From positions 167,698-231,697 of the forward strand of contig NZ_JAJOYS010000004.1 of the NCBI RefSeq assembly GCF_021166475.1: 64,000 bases of DNA, given 5' to 3'. Position 1 is the first letter of the stretch; the number at the start of each line of letters is the position of its first letter. The notes beneath the pieces were generated by a model, which did not search any database, was not told the DNA's origin, and was given only the letters and a program-made list of their open reading frames with translations. Source of the stretch: Pelagibacterium xiamenense. Lineage in GTDB: Bacteria > Pseudomonadota > Alphaproteobacteria > Rhizobiales > Devosiaceae. Positions 43,983-54,290 of this stretch are shown here, one piece after another. The translations under genes and the position numbers were made by a program.

Positions 43983-44417
43983 ATGAGCCCGGAACCGCCC
44001 GCCCTGCCGCTGTTCGTCTATGGCACGCTGCGCGATGCGCACGTGCTCGCCGCCGTCATCGGCCGCCATCCGGCCCCCGCCGAAATATCCCCGGCCAGCG
44101 CGCCGGACTTTCGCGCGGTCTACTATCCCGGCCACACCTTCCCCGCCATCGTCCTCGCCCCGGGCGTATCGGCCCCCGGCCTCCTCCTTTACGGCCTCAC
44201 CGAACCCGAAACGGCGCTCCTCGACGCCTATGAGGGCGACGACTACGTCCGCGCGCGCCTCACCGTCACGGCCGAAGGCGGTGCCCGCACCGCCTGGGCC
44301 TATCTCCCCACCGCCGCCATTCCCGCCGGCGCGCCCGGCTGGACGCTCGAGCGCTGGAACGAAATCCACCGTCCGCGCATACTGGATAAAGACCGAGAGG
44401 AGGACGCCAATGTATGA
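43983..44417 (+). CDS. Gamma-glutamylcyclotransferase family protein
   Basis: The 144-residue protein starts at 43983 and has the FVYGTLRD substrate-binding motif and LLDAYEGDDYVR with the catalytic Glu, typical of the AIG2/GGCT fold. It overlaps the next hydrolase gene by 8 bp. It probably converts a gamma-glutamyl amine or peptide to 5-oxoproline. A link to the oxoprolinase-like genes upstream is possible but not shown. Confidence 0.85.
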   Translation: MSPEPPALPLFVYGTLRDAHVLAAVIGRHPAPAEISPASAPDFRAVYYPGHTFPAIVLAPGVSAPGLLLYGLTEPETALLDAYEGDDYVRARLTVTAEGGARTAWAYLPTAAIPAGAPGWTLERWNEIHRPRILDKDREEDANV

Positions 44418-45111
44418 CCGCGACACCGTTGAAACCGCAGCCGGCGCGCTGACCATCATCCCCATCCACCACGCGACACTCGCCTTGGAGTGGAACGGCA
44501 AGACCGTCTTCTGCGACCCCGTCGGTGCCATCGACCGCTACAAGCACTTTGCCGAACCCGACCTGATCGTCCTCACCCATCACCACCAGGATCATTTCGA
44601 TTTGCACACCCTGGACGCACTCGTGGGCGACGATGTGCGGCTTGTCGCCCCACAGGTCGTCTACGATCAGCTGCCATCCGACATCGCGGGCAAGACCACG
44701 CTCCTGGCCAATGGCGATACCGCGGAGATCGCCGGCATCGGCATGCGCGCCATCCCCATGTACAACACCACCCCCGACCGGCTGAAATACCACGAGAAGG
44801 GCGTCGGCAACGGCTATCTGTTCGATTTCGCCGGCACCACGGTCTATCTCGCCTCCGATACCGAGCCCACCGAGGACATGCGGCATCTGGGCAGGGTCGA
44901 CGTGGCCTTCTTCCCCATGAACCTGCCCTTCACCATGACCCCCGATCAGGTCGTCGAATGCATCGGCAGGGTCAAGCCCGCAATCGCCTACCCCTTCCAC
45001 TACCGTTTCCCGTTCGACAAACCCGGCTTCGCGCCGGAAACGCTCAAGGCCATGCTGCCGCCCGAGAGCGAAACGAGGATCCAGGTGCACGACTGGTACA
45101 GGGACGTCTGA
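44410..45111 (+). CDS. Metallo-beta-lactamase-fold hydrolase (UlaG/UPF0173-like)
   Basis: The 233-residue protein has the metal motif THHHQDHFD (H-x-H-x-D-H), [13 protein letters not shown] with a metal Asp and a terminal YPFHYRF His. It starts with ATG 44410 behind GAGGAGG and overlaps the preceding gene, so the two are coupled. The substrate is unknown. Confidence 0.88.
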   Translation: MYDRDTVETAAGALTIIPIHHATLALEWNGKTVFCDPVGAIDRYKHFAEPDLIVLTHHHQDHFDLHTLDALVGDDVRLVAPQVVYDQLPSDIAGKTTLLANGDTAEIAGIGMRAIPMYNTTPDRLKYHEKGVGNGYLFDFAGTTVYLASDTEPTEDMRHLGRVDVAFFPMNLPFTMTPDQVVECIGRVKPAIAYPFHYRFPFDKPGFAPETLKAMLPPESETRIQVHDWYRDV

Positions 45112-45128
45112 AGGCAACGCCGGAACCC

Positions 45129-45157
45129 TTGACTCCCGCCCCGTTTGCCACCATAAC
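45129..45157 (+). promoter_or_regulatory. Candidate sigma-70 promoter for rplU
   Basis: TTGACT at 45129-45134 and CATAAC at 45152-45157 are 17 bp apart. This would give a leader of about 185 nt before rplU, containing the three hairpins noted below. Confidence 0.4.
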
Positions 45158-45260
45158 CCCACCATCTCGCGCATGGACCCGTTCCGTGCGCGTATCTGTT
45201 ATTGGAAATTCGCAGTCAGAGGCCGCCCGCCGGACACTCGATCCGGCAGTTGAAAGAAGC

Positions 45261-45336
45261 CCGCGGGACTTGAATTCGGGGCACCCCGCGGCGCCATAAG
45301 GCGCGAGAAAAGCAAAAGGCCCGGGACCATCCCGGG
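45261..45336 (+). promoter_or_regulatory. Structured leader with three hairpins before rplU
   Basis: Three stems follow each other: CCGCGGG/CCCGCGG (45261-45267, 45285-45291), GCGCC-ATAA-GGCGC (45291-45304) and CCCGGGA-CCA-TCCCGGG (45320-45336). The last ends five bases before the AAGGAAAG binding site. Such a fold could let L21 or another factor control rplU-rpmA translation. No known riboswitch was recognised. Confidence 0.5.
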
Positions 45337-45349
45337 AAAAGGAAAGAAT

Positions 45350-45997
45350 ATGTTTGCAGTCATCAAGACCGGTGGCAAGCAGTACAAGGTTGCGGCCAAC
45401 GACCTCGTGCGCGTCGAAAAGCTCGCTGGCGAAGCCGGTGACACCGTCACCTTCGAAAACGTCCTGATGGTCGGCGAGAACGCCGACGTCACCCTCGGTT
45501 CCCCGCTGGTTGACGGCGCGCTGGTGGCCGGTGAGGTCGTCGAGCAGTTCCGCGACAAGAAGGTCATCGTTTTCAAGAAGAAGCGCCGCCAGGGCTACCG
45601 CCGCAAGAACGGCCACCGCCAGGAACTGACGCTGGTGCGCATCACCGAAATTCTGACCGGCGGCGCCAAGCCCTCGGGCAAGAAGGCCGCTGCGCCCAAG
45701 AAGGCCGCCCCCAAGAAAGCGGAAACCAAGGCTGAAGACGCTCCGGCCAAGGCCGAAACGAAGGCCGAGGCGCCCGCCGCCGACTTCAAGGACGACGTCA
45801 AGCTCATCGGCGGCGTCGGCCCCGCACTGGAAAAGAAGCTCGCCGACCTCGGCGTCACGAGCCTCGCCCAGATCGCCGAATGGACCAAGGACGACATCGA
45901 GCGCATCGACGGTGAATTGAACTTCAAGGGCCGCATCGAGCGCGACGACTGGATTGGTCAGGCCAAGAACCTGATCGCCGGCAAGCCCGCGCAGTAA
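45350..45997 (+). CDS. rplU: 50S ribosomal protein L21 with C-terminal helix-hairpin-helix extension
   Basis: Residues 1-103 are a normal L21 ([31 protein letters not shown]). After them comes a Lys/Ala-rich linker (residues 105-145, repeated KKAA and KAE). A 65-residue domain then follows with [19 protein letters not shown], a helix-hairpin-helix fold. The total of 215 residues is twice the usual length; such extended L21 proteins are known in some Alphaproteobacteria. It is the first gene of rplU-rpmA. Confidence 0.96.
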   Translation: MFAVIKTGGKQYKVAANDLVRVEKLAGEAGDTVTFENVLMVGENADVTLGSPLVDGALVAGEVVEQFRDKKVIVFKKKRRQGYRRKNGHRQELTLVRITEILTGGAKPSGKKAAAPKKAAPKKAETKAEDAPAKAETKAEAPAADFKDDVKLIGGVGPALEKKLADLGVTSLAQIAEWTKDDIERIDGELNFKGRIERDDWIGQAKNLIAGKPAQ

Positions 45998-46028
45998 CCG
46001 GCCGAACCTATTTAAGAGGACTTGAAAA

Positions 46029-46295
46029 ATGGCACATAAAAAAGCAGGCGGTTCGTCCCGCAACGGTCGCGATACAGCCGGCCGCCGTCTCGGCGTCAAG
46101 AAGTTCGGTGGCGAAGCTGTCGTCGCCGGCAACATCATCGTGCGCCAGCGCGGCACCAAGTGGCACCCGGGCACCAATGTCGGCCTCGGCAAGGACCACA
46201 CGATTTTCGCGCTCGTCGATGGCAAGGTGACCTTCCAGACCAAGTCTGGCGGCAAGAGCTTCGTCTCCGTCGAGCCGGCAAAGGCCGCCGAATAA
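46029..46295 (+). CDS. rpmA: 50S ribosomal protein L27
   Basis: The 88-residue L27 begins [22 protein letters not shown] and has the usual [15 protein letters not shown]. The N-terminal tail reaches the peptidyl-transferase centre. It lies 31 bp after rplU with AGAGGA upstream, and a strong terminator follows about 120 bp later. Confidence 0.98.
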   Translation: MAHKKAGGSSRNGRDTAGRRLGVKKFGGEAVVAGNIIVRQRGTKWHPGTNVGLGKDHTIFALVDGKVTFQTKSGGKSFVSVEPAKAAE

Positions 46296-46418
46296 CGGTA
46301 GGTCTCTGGAGCGTTTCCAAAAAAGGTGGATACCGGCTTTTCGGTTCGGAAACGTGACCATTAGATGCGGACGCTGCCGGAGACCTTCTCCCCGGCGCTT
46401 CGCTCCGATAGAGTTGCA

Positions 46419-46446
46419 GGGGAGCCGGTCGCCGGCTCCCCTTTTT
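46419..46446 (+). terminator. Rho-independent terminator after rpmA
   Basis: GGGGAGCCGG and CCGGCTCCCC form a perfect 10-bp stem with loop TCG, followed by TTTTT. This ends the rplU-rpmA unit before the acetyltransferase genes. Confidence 0.9.
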
Positions 46447-46468
46447 CGTACGAGCCGGACTGCCCGTG

Positions 46469-46990
46469 ATGGATGCAAAAGCCGACATAACGCCAATCGT
46501 CTCGGACCGCCTCGTCCTGCGCCCGCCGGTGCTTGACGATGCGCCCGACATCACGCGGCTGGCCAACAACGAAAAGCTGCACGCGGTCCTTGCGCGGGTC
46601 CCCTATCCCTACACCGAGGCCGACGCCGTCGATTTCATCACCAATGTCGTTTCCGCGCCCAATGAGCGCATCTACGCCATAACGCTGGCTCGCACCGGCG
46701 CGCTTGTCGGCGTCATCGGCCTGACCTTTGCCGATGGCAAGCCGCCCGAACTGGGTTACTGGCTCGGCGAGCCCTATTGGGGAAACGGGTATGCAACCGA
46801 GGCGGTAAACGCCATCCTGGGCGCCGTCACCGCATCCGAGCCTGTGATCGCGGCCCGCGTCATCGCGACCAACCGCGCCTCGTGCGCCGTGCTCGAAAAG
46901 GCCGGCTTCGTCCTCACCGGCGAAGCGATCGACGATTGCGGTCCCCACAAAGGCGTCATGGTCGCGGACTACCGTTACGAGGCGGGATAG
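46469..46990 (+). CDS. GNAT acetyltransferase, RimJ-like (first of tandem pair)
   Basis: The 173-residue protein starts at ATG 46469 (a GTG sits one codon before). It has SDRLVLRPPVLDDAPD at the N terminus, [18 protein letters not shown] as the acetyl-CoA-binding motif A and NRASCAVLEKAGFVLTG as motif B, as in RimJ/RimL-type enzymes. It is 8 bp upstream of a paralogue. Such a pair next to obgE and rpmA is common in Rhizobiales. Confidence 0.88.
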   Translation: MDAKADITPIVSDRLVLRPPVLDDAPDITRLANNEKLHAVLARVPYPYTEADAVDFITNVVSAPNERIYAITLARTGALVGVIGLTFADGKPPELGYWLGEPYWGNGYATEAVNAILGAVTASEPVIAARVIATNRASCAVLEKAGFVLTGEAIDDCGPHKGVMVADYRYEAG

Positions 46991-46998
46991 CTCAACCG

Positions 46999-47592
46999 AT
47001 GCGCGCGCAGCCCGAAATCGTCACCGACCGCCTCACCCTGCACCGCCCGCGCCTGCGCGACGCGCCGCGCATCGCCGCGCTTTTGAACAATTACGAGGTG
47101 ACGAAAAACCTCGCCCGCGTGCCCTACCCATACACCATGAACATGGCCGTCGACTGGCTCCTGCGCCAGCGCAAGGAGTGGAGCCCCGAATCCGTGACCT
47201 TCGGCATCTACACCGAGCGCGCCGGGCTCATCGGGTTTTGCGGCACCCACCGCGAGGGCCAGGATGCCGAAATCGGCTACTGGCTGGGCGAGCCCTATTG
47301 GGGCATGGGCTACATGACCGAGGCGGTCGAAGCGGTCATCGCGTGGTACTTCGACAATTCCGGCGCCAACCGGCTGATTTCCGGCGTCTTCCATTTCAAC
47401 GCCGCCTCCCTCGCCATTCAGAACAAGTTCGGCTTCGTCCAGACCGGTATCGGCAAAAGAATCTGCCTTGCCCAGGGCACCGAGATCGACCATATCGAAA
47501 CGCTCGTCACCCGCGATACGTTCTACGCCGCCCTCGCGGCGCGCCAGACCGCGCCGCTGCCCGCCACCCGGCGCGGCGAAAGCGGCCTTTAA
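46999..47592 (+). CDS. GNAT acetyltransferase, RimJ-like (second of tandem pair)
   Basis: The 197-residue protein shares [15 protein letters not shown] and [20 protein letters not shown] with its neighbour and was probably produced by tandem duplication. [17 protein letters not shown] is motif B. The C-terminal extension after residue 165 is unique. It is 16 bp upstream of obgE. The acceptor (an N-terminus or small amine) is not known. Confidence 0.88.
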   Translation: MRAQPEIVTDRLTLHRPRLRDAPRIAALLNNYEVTKNLARVPYPYTMNMAVDWLLRQRKEWSPESVTFGIYTERAGLIGFCGTHREGQDAEIGYWLGEPYWGMGYMTEAVEAVIAWYFDNSGANRLISGVFHFNAASLAIQNKFGFVQTGIGKRICLAQGTEIDHIETLVTRDTFYAALAARQTAPLPATRRGESGL

Positions 47593-47608
47593 GTTCAGTG
47601 AGTTAAAA

Positions 47609-48652
47609 ATGAAGTTCCTCGACCAGGCCAAAGTTTATGTGCGCTCCGGCAACGGCGGCGCCGGCGCGGTCGCGTTCCGGCGCGAGAAATATGTCGAATT
47701 CGGCGGCCCCAATGGCGGTGACGGCGGGCGCGGCGGCGACGTCATCGTCGAATGCGTCGACGGGCTCAATACGCTGATCGACTATCGCTACCAGCAGCAC
47801 TTCAAGGCCGGCACCGGCACCCACGGCATGGGCTCGAACCGCACCGGCCCCGACGGCAAGGACGTGATCCTGAAGGTCCCGGTCGGCACGCAGATTCTCG
47901 AAGAGGACAACGAAACCCTGATCGCCGACTTCACCGAAGTCGGCCAGCGCGCCGTTCTGCTCAAGGGTGGCAATGGCGGCTTCGGCAACGCGCATTTCAA
48001 ATCCTCGACCAATCAGGCCCCCCGCCGCGCCAATCCCGGCCAGGAGGGGGTCGAAAAGTGGATCTGGCTGCGATTGAAGCTGATCGCGGATGCCGGGCTC
48101 GTCGGCCTGCCCAATGCCGGCAAGTCGACTTTCCTCTCCGCCGTCACCGCCGCTAAGCCCAAGATCGCGGACTATCCCTTCACGACCCTGCATCCGGGCC
48201 TCGGCGTCGTGCGCATCGGCGCGCGCGAATTCGTTCTCGCCGATATCCCGGGTTTGATCGAAGGCGCCTCAGAAGGCGCCGGGCTGGGCGACCGGTTCCT
48301 GGGCCATGTCGAGCGTTGCGGCGCCTTGATCCACCTTGTCGACGCCACCGCCGAGGACATCGTCGGCGCCTACCGCACGGTCCGGCACGAGCTCGAAGCC
48401 TATGGCCACGATCTTGAGACCAAGGAGGAAATCCTCGCGCTCAACAAGATCGACGCCGTGCCCCCCGAAGAGCTGGCCGAAAAGAAGGCCGCGCTCGAAA
48501 AGGCCTCCGGCAGCGCGGTCCTGACCATTTCCGGCGCCACGGGGCAAAACGTCGACGCGGTGCTGTTTGGCGTCCTCGAAATCCTTGACCACAACGCCGA
48601 CAACGCCACCCGCGATGCCAAGGCCGAGCCCGCCGAAAAATGGGAACCGTGA
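47609..48652 (+). CDS. obgE: GTPase Obg (ribosome assembly)
   Basis: The 347-residue protein has the Gly-rich Obg fold ([26 protein letters not shown]). The GTPase domain has [25 protein letters not shown] and the C-terminal SGATGQNVD. It acts on the large ribosomal subunit. The stop overlaps the proB start (TGATG), so translation is coupled. Confidence 0.97.
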   Translation: MKFLDQAKVYVRSGNGGAGAVAFRREKYVEFGGPNGGDGGRGGDVIVECVDGLNTLIDYRYQQHFKAGTGTHGMGSNRTGPDGKDVILKVPVGTQILEEDNETLIADFTEVGQRAVLLKGGNGGFGNAHFKSSTNQAPRRANPGQEGVEKWIWLRLKLIADAGLVGLPNAGKSTFLSAVTAAKPKIADYPFTTLHPGLGVVRIGAREFVLADIPGLIEGASEGAGLGDRFLGHVERCGALIHLVDATAEDIVGAYRTVRHELEAYGHDLETKEEILALNKIDAVPPEELAEKKAALEKASGSAVLTISGATGQNVDAVLFGVLEILDHNADNATRDAKAEPAEKWEP

Positions 48653-49791
48653 TGGACGCCGCGGCCACAACCCCGAATGCGCTCGCCGGCTTTAAGCGCC
48701 TGACGATCAAGATCGGGTCGGCGCTGCTCGTCGACGGCGCCACCGGGAAACTGCGCAAGGACTGGCTCGCGGGGCTGGCCGAAGACATCGCCGCGCTCAA
48801 ATCCGGGGGCTGCGAGCTCGTCATCGTCTCCTCGGGCGCCATCTCGCTCGGCCGCCGCCTTCTGGGCCTCACCGGCAAGGCGCTGACACTCGAACAAAGC
48901 CAGGCCGCCGCGAGCGCGGGCCAGATCGCACTCTCCCAGGCGTGGACCGAACACCTCGGCCACCACGGTATCGTCACCGGGCAGATCCTTTTGACCCCCA
49001 ACATCACCGAGGAGCGGCGCTACTTTTTGAACGCCCGCACCACGGTCAATACGCTTTTGGGGCTCGGCGCGGTCCCGATCATCAACGAGAACGATTCCGT
49101 CGCCACCGCCGAGATCCGCTATGGCGACAACGACCGGCTCTCCGCCCGCGTCGCCACCATGATCGAGGCCGACGCGCTGGTGCTCCTTTCGGACGTCGAC
49201 GGGCTCTATACCGCCCCGCCCGCGCGCGACCCCGCCGCCAGGCACATCCCGGAAGTCGCCGAGATCACCGCCGAGATCGAGGCCATGGCCGGCGGCGCGG
49301 CGAGCCACCTGTCGCGCGGCGGCATGACCACCAAGCTCGAGGCGGGAAAGATCGCGACCAAGGCCGGCACCGCCATGCTCATTGCGCTCGGCACCCGCGA
49401 CCACCCTCTTGAGGCGCTCACGGCCGGCTCCCGCCACACCCTGTTTTTGCCCGCGCCCACCACCACCGCGGCGCGCAAGCGCTGGATCATGGGAACGCTC
49501 GATATCGCGGGCCACATCACCATCGACGATGGCGCCGTCCGCGCCCTCAAACAGGGCCGCTCGCTCCTGCCCATCGGCGTTCTCAAGGTGACCGGCAATT
49601 TCGCCCGCGGCGACACCGTCGCGATCCTCGACCTCGAGGGCCGCGAGATCGCCCGCGGCCTCGCCGGGCTCGACCGCGAGATGGCCGACCGCGTAAAGGG
49701 TCAGAAATCGGACCTCATCCGCGATCTTCTTGGCCCCGACACGCGCACCGAGCTTGTGCACAGGGACAATCTTGTGCTTTTGACAGCGTAA
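48652..49791 (+). CDS. proB: Glutamate 5-kinase
   Basis: The 379-residue protein has the amino-acid kinase domain ([46 protein letters not shown]) and a C-terminal PUA domain from about residue 280. It phosphorylates glutamate in the first step of proline synthesis and is feedback-inhibited by proline in relatives. The in-frame ATG at 48640 is an alternative start. Confidence 0.97.
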   Translation: MDAAATTPNALAGFKRLTIKIGSALLVDGATGKLRKDWLAGLAEDIAALKSGGCELVIVSSGAISLGRRLLGLTGKALTLEQSQAAASAGQIALSQAWTEHLGHHGIVTGQILLTPNITEERRYFLNARTTVNTLLGLGAVPIINENDSVATAEIRYGDNDRLSARVATMIEADALVLLSDVDGLYTAPPARDPAARHIPEVAEITAEIEAMAGGAASHLSRGGMTTKLEAGKIATKAGTAMLIALGTRDHPLEALTAGSRHTLFLPAPTTTAARKRWIMGTLDIAGHITIDDGAVRALKQGRSLLPIGVLKVTGNFARGDTVAILDLEGREIARGLAGLDREMADRVKGQKSDLIRDLLGPDTRTELVHRDNLVLLTA

Positions 49792-49816
49792 TTTATTTGG
49801 GGAGGTCCGCGGAAAC

Positions 49817-51097
49817 ATGAGCGCCATCGCACAAGATCGTCCTGTCGCCGAGATCATGGCCGAGATCGGCCGCAAGGCGCGCGCCGCCGCGTCCGTGCTC
49901 GCGCACACCGCGAGCGCGAAAAAGGACGTTGCGCTCAAAGCCGCCGCCAGGGCCATCGACGCCAACCGCGAGACGATCCTCGCCGCCAACGCCCGCGATC
50001 TCGAGGCCGCGAAAGCCAATGGCATGAGCGCCGCCTTCCAGGACCGGCTGACCCTCACCGACGCCAGGATCGACGGCATCATCGAGGCGCTCGAAACCGT
50101 CGCAGCCCTCCCCGACCCCGTCGGCACCGTCCTCGCGCAATGGGAGCGCCCCAACGGGCTCAACATTTCCCGCGTCCGCACGCCTTTAGGCGTCATCGGC
50201 GTCATCTTCGAATCGCGCCCCAACGTAACCGCCGACGCCGGCGCGCTCTGCCTTAAGGCCGGCAACGCGGTGATCCTGCGCGGCGGTTCGGACAGCGTCC
50301 ATTCCTCCCGCGCCATCCATGCCTGTCTCGTAGATGGGCTCAGGGCTGCGGATATCCCCGAGGACGCCATCCAGATCGTTCCCACCACCGACCGCGCCGC
50401 CGTGGGCGAAATGCTCAAGGGCCTCGAGGGCAATATCGACGTCATCGTCCCGCGCGGCGGCAAGGGCCTTGTCGGGCGCGTCCAGGCCGAAGCCCGCGTC
50501 CCCGTCTTCGCGCACCTCGAAGGCATCGTGCACGTCTACGTCGATAAAAGCGCCGATCTTAAGACCGCCGTGAGCGTCATCGCCAATGCCAAGATGCGCC
50601 GTACCGGCATTTGCGGCGCCGCCGAAACGCTCCTGATTCATCGTGATGTCATCGACACCCACGTGGACCCGATCCTCGATGCCCTCATCGAGCGGGGCTG
50701 CGAGATCCGTGCCGACGAAACCATCCGCGCAAAACGCCCCGATTCCAAGGCCGCGACAGAAGAAGACTGGCGCACCGAATACGAGGACGCGATCATTTCG
50801 GTGAAGGCTGTCGATTCCATCGATTGTGCCATTGTCCACATCGAAAAATACTCCTCCCACCACACAGAAGCGGTCATCGCCGAGGACCCGGACGCCGCCG
50901 AAAAATTCTTCAATGAAGTCGATTCCGCGATCCTCATGCACAACGCCTCGACCCAGTTCGCCGATGGCGGCGAGTTCGGCTTCGGCGGCGAAATCGGCAT
51001 CGCCACGGGCAAGATGCACGCCCGCGGCCCGGTCGGCGTCGAGCAATTGACGAGCTTCAAATACCTCGTACGCGGCAACGGGCAGACCCGTCCTTGA
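49817..51097 (+). CDS. proA: Glutamate-5-semialdehyde dehydrogenase (gamma-glutamyl phosphate reductase)
   Basis: The 426-residue protein of the aldehyde-dehydrogenase superfamily has [20 protein letters not shown], the catalytic Cys in [14 protein letters not shown] and [22 protein letters not shown]. It catalyses the second step of proline synthesis. It is 25 bp after proB, and its stop overlaps the nadD TTG start (TTGA). Confidence 0.97.
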   Translation: MSAIAQDRPVAEIMAEIGRKARAAASVLAHTASAKKDVALKAAARAIDANRETILAANARDLEAAKANGMSAAFQDRLTLTDARIDGIIEALETVAALPDPVGTVLAQWERPNGLNISRVRTPLGVIGVIFESRPNVTADAGALCLKAGNAVILRGGSDSVHSSRAIHACLVDGLRAADIPEDAIQIVPTTDRAAVGEMLKGLEGNIDVIVPRGGKGLVGRVQAEARVPVFAHLEGIVHVYVDKSADLKTAVSVIANAKMRRTGICGAAETLLIHRDVIDTHVDPILDALIERGCEIRADETIRAKRPDSKAATEEDWRTEYEDAIISVKAVDSIDCAIVHIEKYSSHHTEAVIAEDPDAAEKFFNEVDSAILMHNASTQFADGGEFGFGGEIGIATGKMHARGPVGVEQLTSFKYLVRGNGQTRP

Positions 51098-51738
51098 CCA
51101 CCGCGACGCCCCGTATTCCCGGCATCACAGAGCTGCCGCCCTCGGCCCCCGGCATGACCATCGGGCTCTTCGGCGGCAGCTTCAATCCGGCCCATGACGG
51201 GCACCGGCTCGTCTCGCGCGAGAGTATGAAACGCCTCGGCCTCGACGCCCTCTGGTGGCTCGTGACCCCGGGCAACCCGTTGAAAGACCACACCGAACTT
51301 GCCCCGCTCGAGACCCGCGTCCGCGCCGCCCGCGCCCTCGTCGACCACCCCCGCGTGTCGATCACCGGCTTTGAGGCCGAGCACGGTTTCCGCTACACCT
51401 ACGACACGCTGAAATTCCTCACCACCACCATGCGGGACCGCAAGTTCGTCTGGATCATGGGCGCCGATTCGCTTTCGAACTTTCACCGCTGGGACCGCTG
51501 GGAAGAGATCTTCGAACTGCTCCCCATCGCCGTCTACGTCCGCCCCGGCTCCACCCGCCGCGCGCCCTTCTCGCGCGCCGCAATCCGCTACCGGAGCGCC
51601 CGCATCGACGAGACCGACGCCCGCCTCCTGCCCCATTTGAAGGCCCCCGCGTGGGTCTTTTTGAACGGCCTCATGAGCTCGCTATCCTCAACGGAAATCA
51701 GACAAAATGGGGCCCGTCGCAAATCCGACATCAAGTAA
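51094..51738 (+). CDS. nadD: Nicotinate-nucleotide adenylyltransferase
   Basis: The start is a TTG at 51094 in TTGA overlap with proA. The 214-residue protein has [14 protein letters not shown] (the HxGH-type motif), [25 protein letters not shown] and SSTEIRQNG. It makes deamido-NAD from nicotinate mononucleotide. The tail after the last motif is short and basic. Confidence 0.95.
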   Translation: MTTATPRIPGITELPPSAPGMTIGLFGGSFNPAHDGHRLVSRESMKRLGLDALWWLVTPGNPLKDHTELAPLETRVRAARALVDHPRVSITGFEAEHGFRYTYDTLKFLTTTMRDRKFVWIMGADSLSNFHRWDRWEEIFELLPIAVYVRPGSTRRAPFSRAAIRYRSARIDETDARLLPHLKAPAWVFLNGLMSSLSSTEIRQNGARRKSDIK

Positions 51739-51902
51739 TGCTGCACTCAAATTGCGCCCCTGCCCTTGGCAAACCGAAGGTCGAGGCGCATATTGAAAAG
51801 GCTCCAATCCGATGGTCGGTTTGGTAGCTGTGAGAGAGCAAAGGAAGAGAAAACCGTCTTCATGACCCATGGTTCTTCGCACCGGGCGGAGGGTTCGCTT
51901 TA

Positions 51903-52298
51903 ATGGCGCCAACGCCCAGCACCACAGCGGCACGCGCCGCGAATGCTCAAAAGGCCGACATTAAGATCCCCCTGCGTGATCTTGTCCTCTCAACCCTTGA
52001 GGACGCCAAGGCCGAAGATACGATCGCCATCGACATCACTGGAAAATCGTCCCTGTCGGACCACATGGTCGTGACATCGGGCCGTTCCGCGCGTCACGTC
52101 TCCGCCATCGCCGACCAGCTGGTGAAGGCGCTCAAAGACGCCGGATACGAAAAGCCCCGCATCGAAGGCCTGCCGGCCGCCGATTGGGTGCTGGTGGATG
52201 CCTCCGATGTGATCGTGCACATTTTCCGCCCCGAAGTTCGCGAGTTCTACAACATCGAAAAGATGTGGGCCGCGGAATTCGGCGCAGACGCGCATTGA
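51903..52298 (+). CDS. rsfS: Ribosomal silencing factor RsfS
   Basis: The 131-residue protein has the RsfS/Iojap core (LEDAKAEDTIAIDITGKSSLSDHMVVTSGRS spans residues 32-62) and DWVLVDASDVIVHIFRPEVREFYNIEKMW. An N-terminal 18-residue tail is Ala/Thr-rich. GGAGGG lies nine bases upstream. It binds L14 to block subunit joining under starvation. A 164-bp gap separates it from nadD. Confidence 0.96.
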   Translation: MAPTPSTTAARAANAQKADIKIPLRDLVLSTLEDAKAEDTIAIDITGKSSLSDHMVVTSGRSARHVSAIADQLVKALKDAGYEKPRIEGLPAADWVLVDASDVIVHIFRPEVREFYNIEKMWAAEFGADAH

Positions 52299-52316
52299 TC
52301 CCGACCTAGAACCGGG

Positions 52317-52802
52317 ATGCGCGTAGCTCTTGTTGCTGTCGGGCGCATGAAGGATGGGCCCGAGCGAGGGCTCGTGTCGCGCTATCTCGACCGCGCCGCA
52401 GCCACCGGCAAGCCCCTCGGGCTTACCGGCTTTTCGGTGGTCGAACTTGCCGAATCCCGCGCCTCGAGCGCCGGCGCCCGCAAGGCCGAGGAAGCCCGCG
52501 CCCTCCGCGCCGCGCTCCCCGAAAAATCCGTCGTAATCGCCCTCGACGAACGCGGAAAATCCCTTTCGAGCGATGACTTCGCCGGCCGGATCGAGGCCTG
52601 GCGCGACATGGGCCGCGCCGACCTCGTCGTCCTCATCGGCGGCGCCGACGGCCTCGCCCCCGAGATCCGCGAAAGAGCCGATCTCGTCCTCTCGTTTTCC
52701 CCCATGACCTGGCCGCACCAGATCGTCCGCGTCATGGCCGCCGAACAACTCTACCGCGCCACCACGATCCTTGCCGGCCACCCCTACCACCGGGGGGATT
52801 GA
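52317..52802 (+). CDS. rlmH: 23S rRNA (pseudouridine-1915-N3)-methyltransferase
   Basis: The 161-residue SPOUT methyltransferase has VAVGRMKDGPE, VVIALDERGKSLSSDDFA, LVVLIGGADGL and the C-terminal MTWPHQIVRVMAAEQLYRA knot. It modifies helix 69 of the 50S subunit. It follows rsfS by 18 bp, the usual arrangement. Confidence 0.97.
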   Translation: MRVALVAVGRMKDGPERGLVSRYLDRAAATGKPLGLTGFSVVELAESRASSAGARKAEEARALRAALPEKSVVIALDERGKSLSSDDFAGRIEAWRDMGRADLVVLIGGADGLAPEIRERADLVLSFSPMTWPHQIVRVMAAEQLYRATTILAGHPYHRGD

Positions 52803-52865
52803 CAGCGCCGTGCATACCCTCCCGATCCCCCATCAAAGTGCACAAAACCGCCATGCGCTCTGGTA

Positions 52866-54290
52866 TTGTGTCCACTGATTCGGAGGTTCGCTATTCCTGG
52901 TATTGAGCGGCATAAGAGCGGCTTTGACAGCCCTGGCGCAAAACGGGCGGCACGGGTGGCTCTGGCCTGCGCCCTTCTTGCTGCGGCAATGCTGCCCGCA
53001 GCCGCACAGGAGCAACCTGGCGAGGCGCTGCCAAACCCCGAGGACATCGCCAACAGCGACCTCGACACGGCCACGCAGAGCGCCAACGCCAATCTCCAGG
53101 AAGTTCAGGCCGAGATCGACCTAAACGCCGGGCGCATTGAGGAAATCCGCGCCGAGATCGAAGCGCTCGACGGAGATGCGGCGCGCCTGAGTGCCGAGCT
53201 CGTCGCCGCCGGCCGCCGTGTCGATCTCGCCGCCGAGGACGTCCGCGTCATCGAGGAACGCCTCGAAGCGCTCTTTGCCGAAGAGCGCGGGATCCGCGCC
53301 CGGCTCGACGGCCACGACCGCTCGATCTCCGGCCTCCTCGCATCCCTCCAGCGCATTTCCGCCAACCCACCCCCGGCGATGATCGTCAACCCCTCCGACG
53401 CCGTCGGCTCGGCCCGCGCCGCCATGCTCCTGGGCTCGGTACTGCCCCAGCTCCAGGACAGCGCCGCCGAGGTCACCGAGGACCTTGAAGCCCTCCAGGC
53501 GCTCAAGTCGGACGTCGAGGCCGAAGCGCAAGAACTGTCCGCCAACCTTCAGACCCTGCGCGAGGAGCGCCTGCGCATCTCCACCATCATCCAGGCCCGC
53601 ACCCGCGGCATGGAATGGCTTTCCGAAGACCTGCTGGTCGAGCAGGCCGAAGCCCAGGCCCTGGCCGATCGCGCGACCTCTCTCGAACAATTGATCGCCG
53701 GGCTCGAAACCCGCATCGCCGCCGTAACGGCCGCCGATGCCGCCACCCGCGCCGCCAATGCGGGGCAGACCGTCCCCCCGCTCGACGTGGAAACCCTGCG
53801 GATCGCCTTCTCGGACGCGACCCGCACCGAGCCGGCCGTTCCCCTTGTTTCCGCTCGCGGATTCCTCGCCCAGCCGGTCTCTGGCGAAAGCTTCCTGCCC
53901 TACGGCGCCGCCGACGGCTATGGCGGCACGGCTCAGGGCATCGCCATTGCGGCGGAACCGGGGGACGAGGTCGTCACCCCCGCCGATGGCTGGGTGGTCT
54001 ACAAGGGCCCCTTCCTCAATTATGGCCAAATCATCATACTCAATGCCGGGCAGGACTATATGATCGTTCTGGCCGGCCTGAACCGTATAGACGTCGACGA
54101 GGGACAATTCGTTAGAATGGGGCAATCCCTCGGGACGATGGGCGAAAGCCCGATCGGGCACCTGCTCGCAGCCAACCCCGACCTGACCGGCCCCACGCTC
54201 TATGTTGAACTCAGAGAGGGCGGCATTCCCATCGACCCGGAAGGCTGGTGGCGCGCCGAACCTTTAATAGCAGAAAGTGGAACCAGCTGA
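52866..54290 (+). CDS. envC: Murein hydrolase activator (EnvC-like, degenerate LytM)
   Basis: The 474-residue protein has a signal peptide (LACALLAAAMLPAAAQ), a long coiled coil (about residues 70-300) and a C-terminal LytM-type domain with GIAIAAEPGDEVVTPADGWVVYKGPF and LYVELREGG. The zinc-binding His residues are absent, so it should activate an amidase, not cut murein. The start is unclear: TTG at 52866 has no binding site, while GGAGG at 52882 sits 6 bases before an in-frame ATT at 52893. The stop overlaps ctpA. Confidence 0.88.
   Translation: MCPLIRRFAIPGIERHKSGFDSPGAKRAARVALACALLAAAMLPAAAQEQPGEALPNPEDIANSDLDTATQSANANLQEVQAEIDLNAGRIEEIRAEIEALDGDAARLSAELVAAGRRVDLAAEDVRVIEERLEALFAEERGIRARLDGHDRSISGLLASLQRISANPPPAMIVNPSDAVGSARAAMLLGSVLPQLQDSAAEVTEDLEALQALKSDVEAEAQELSANLQTLREERLRISTIIQARTRGMEWLSEDLLVEQAEAQALADRATSLEQLIAGLETRIAAVTAADAATRAANAGQTVPPLDVETLRIAFSDATRTEPAVPLVSARGFLAQPVSGESFLPYGAADGYGGTAQGIAIAAEPGDEVVTPADGWVVYKGPFLNYGQIIILNAGQDYMIVLAGLNRIDVDEGQFVRMGQSLGTMGESPIGHLLAANPDLTGPTLYVELREGGIPIDPEGWWRAEPLIAESGTS

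Noticed and set aside
48400..50526. 708-codon minus-strand frame opposite obgE/proB/proA
   Set aside because: It is antisense to core genes.
52866..54290. EnvC-like protein as an active M23 endopeptidase
   Set aside because: The zinc-binding His motifs of LytM are replaced (GIAIAAE, LYVELR), so an activator role fits better.
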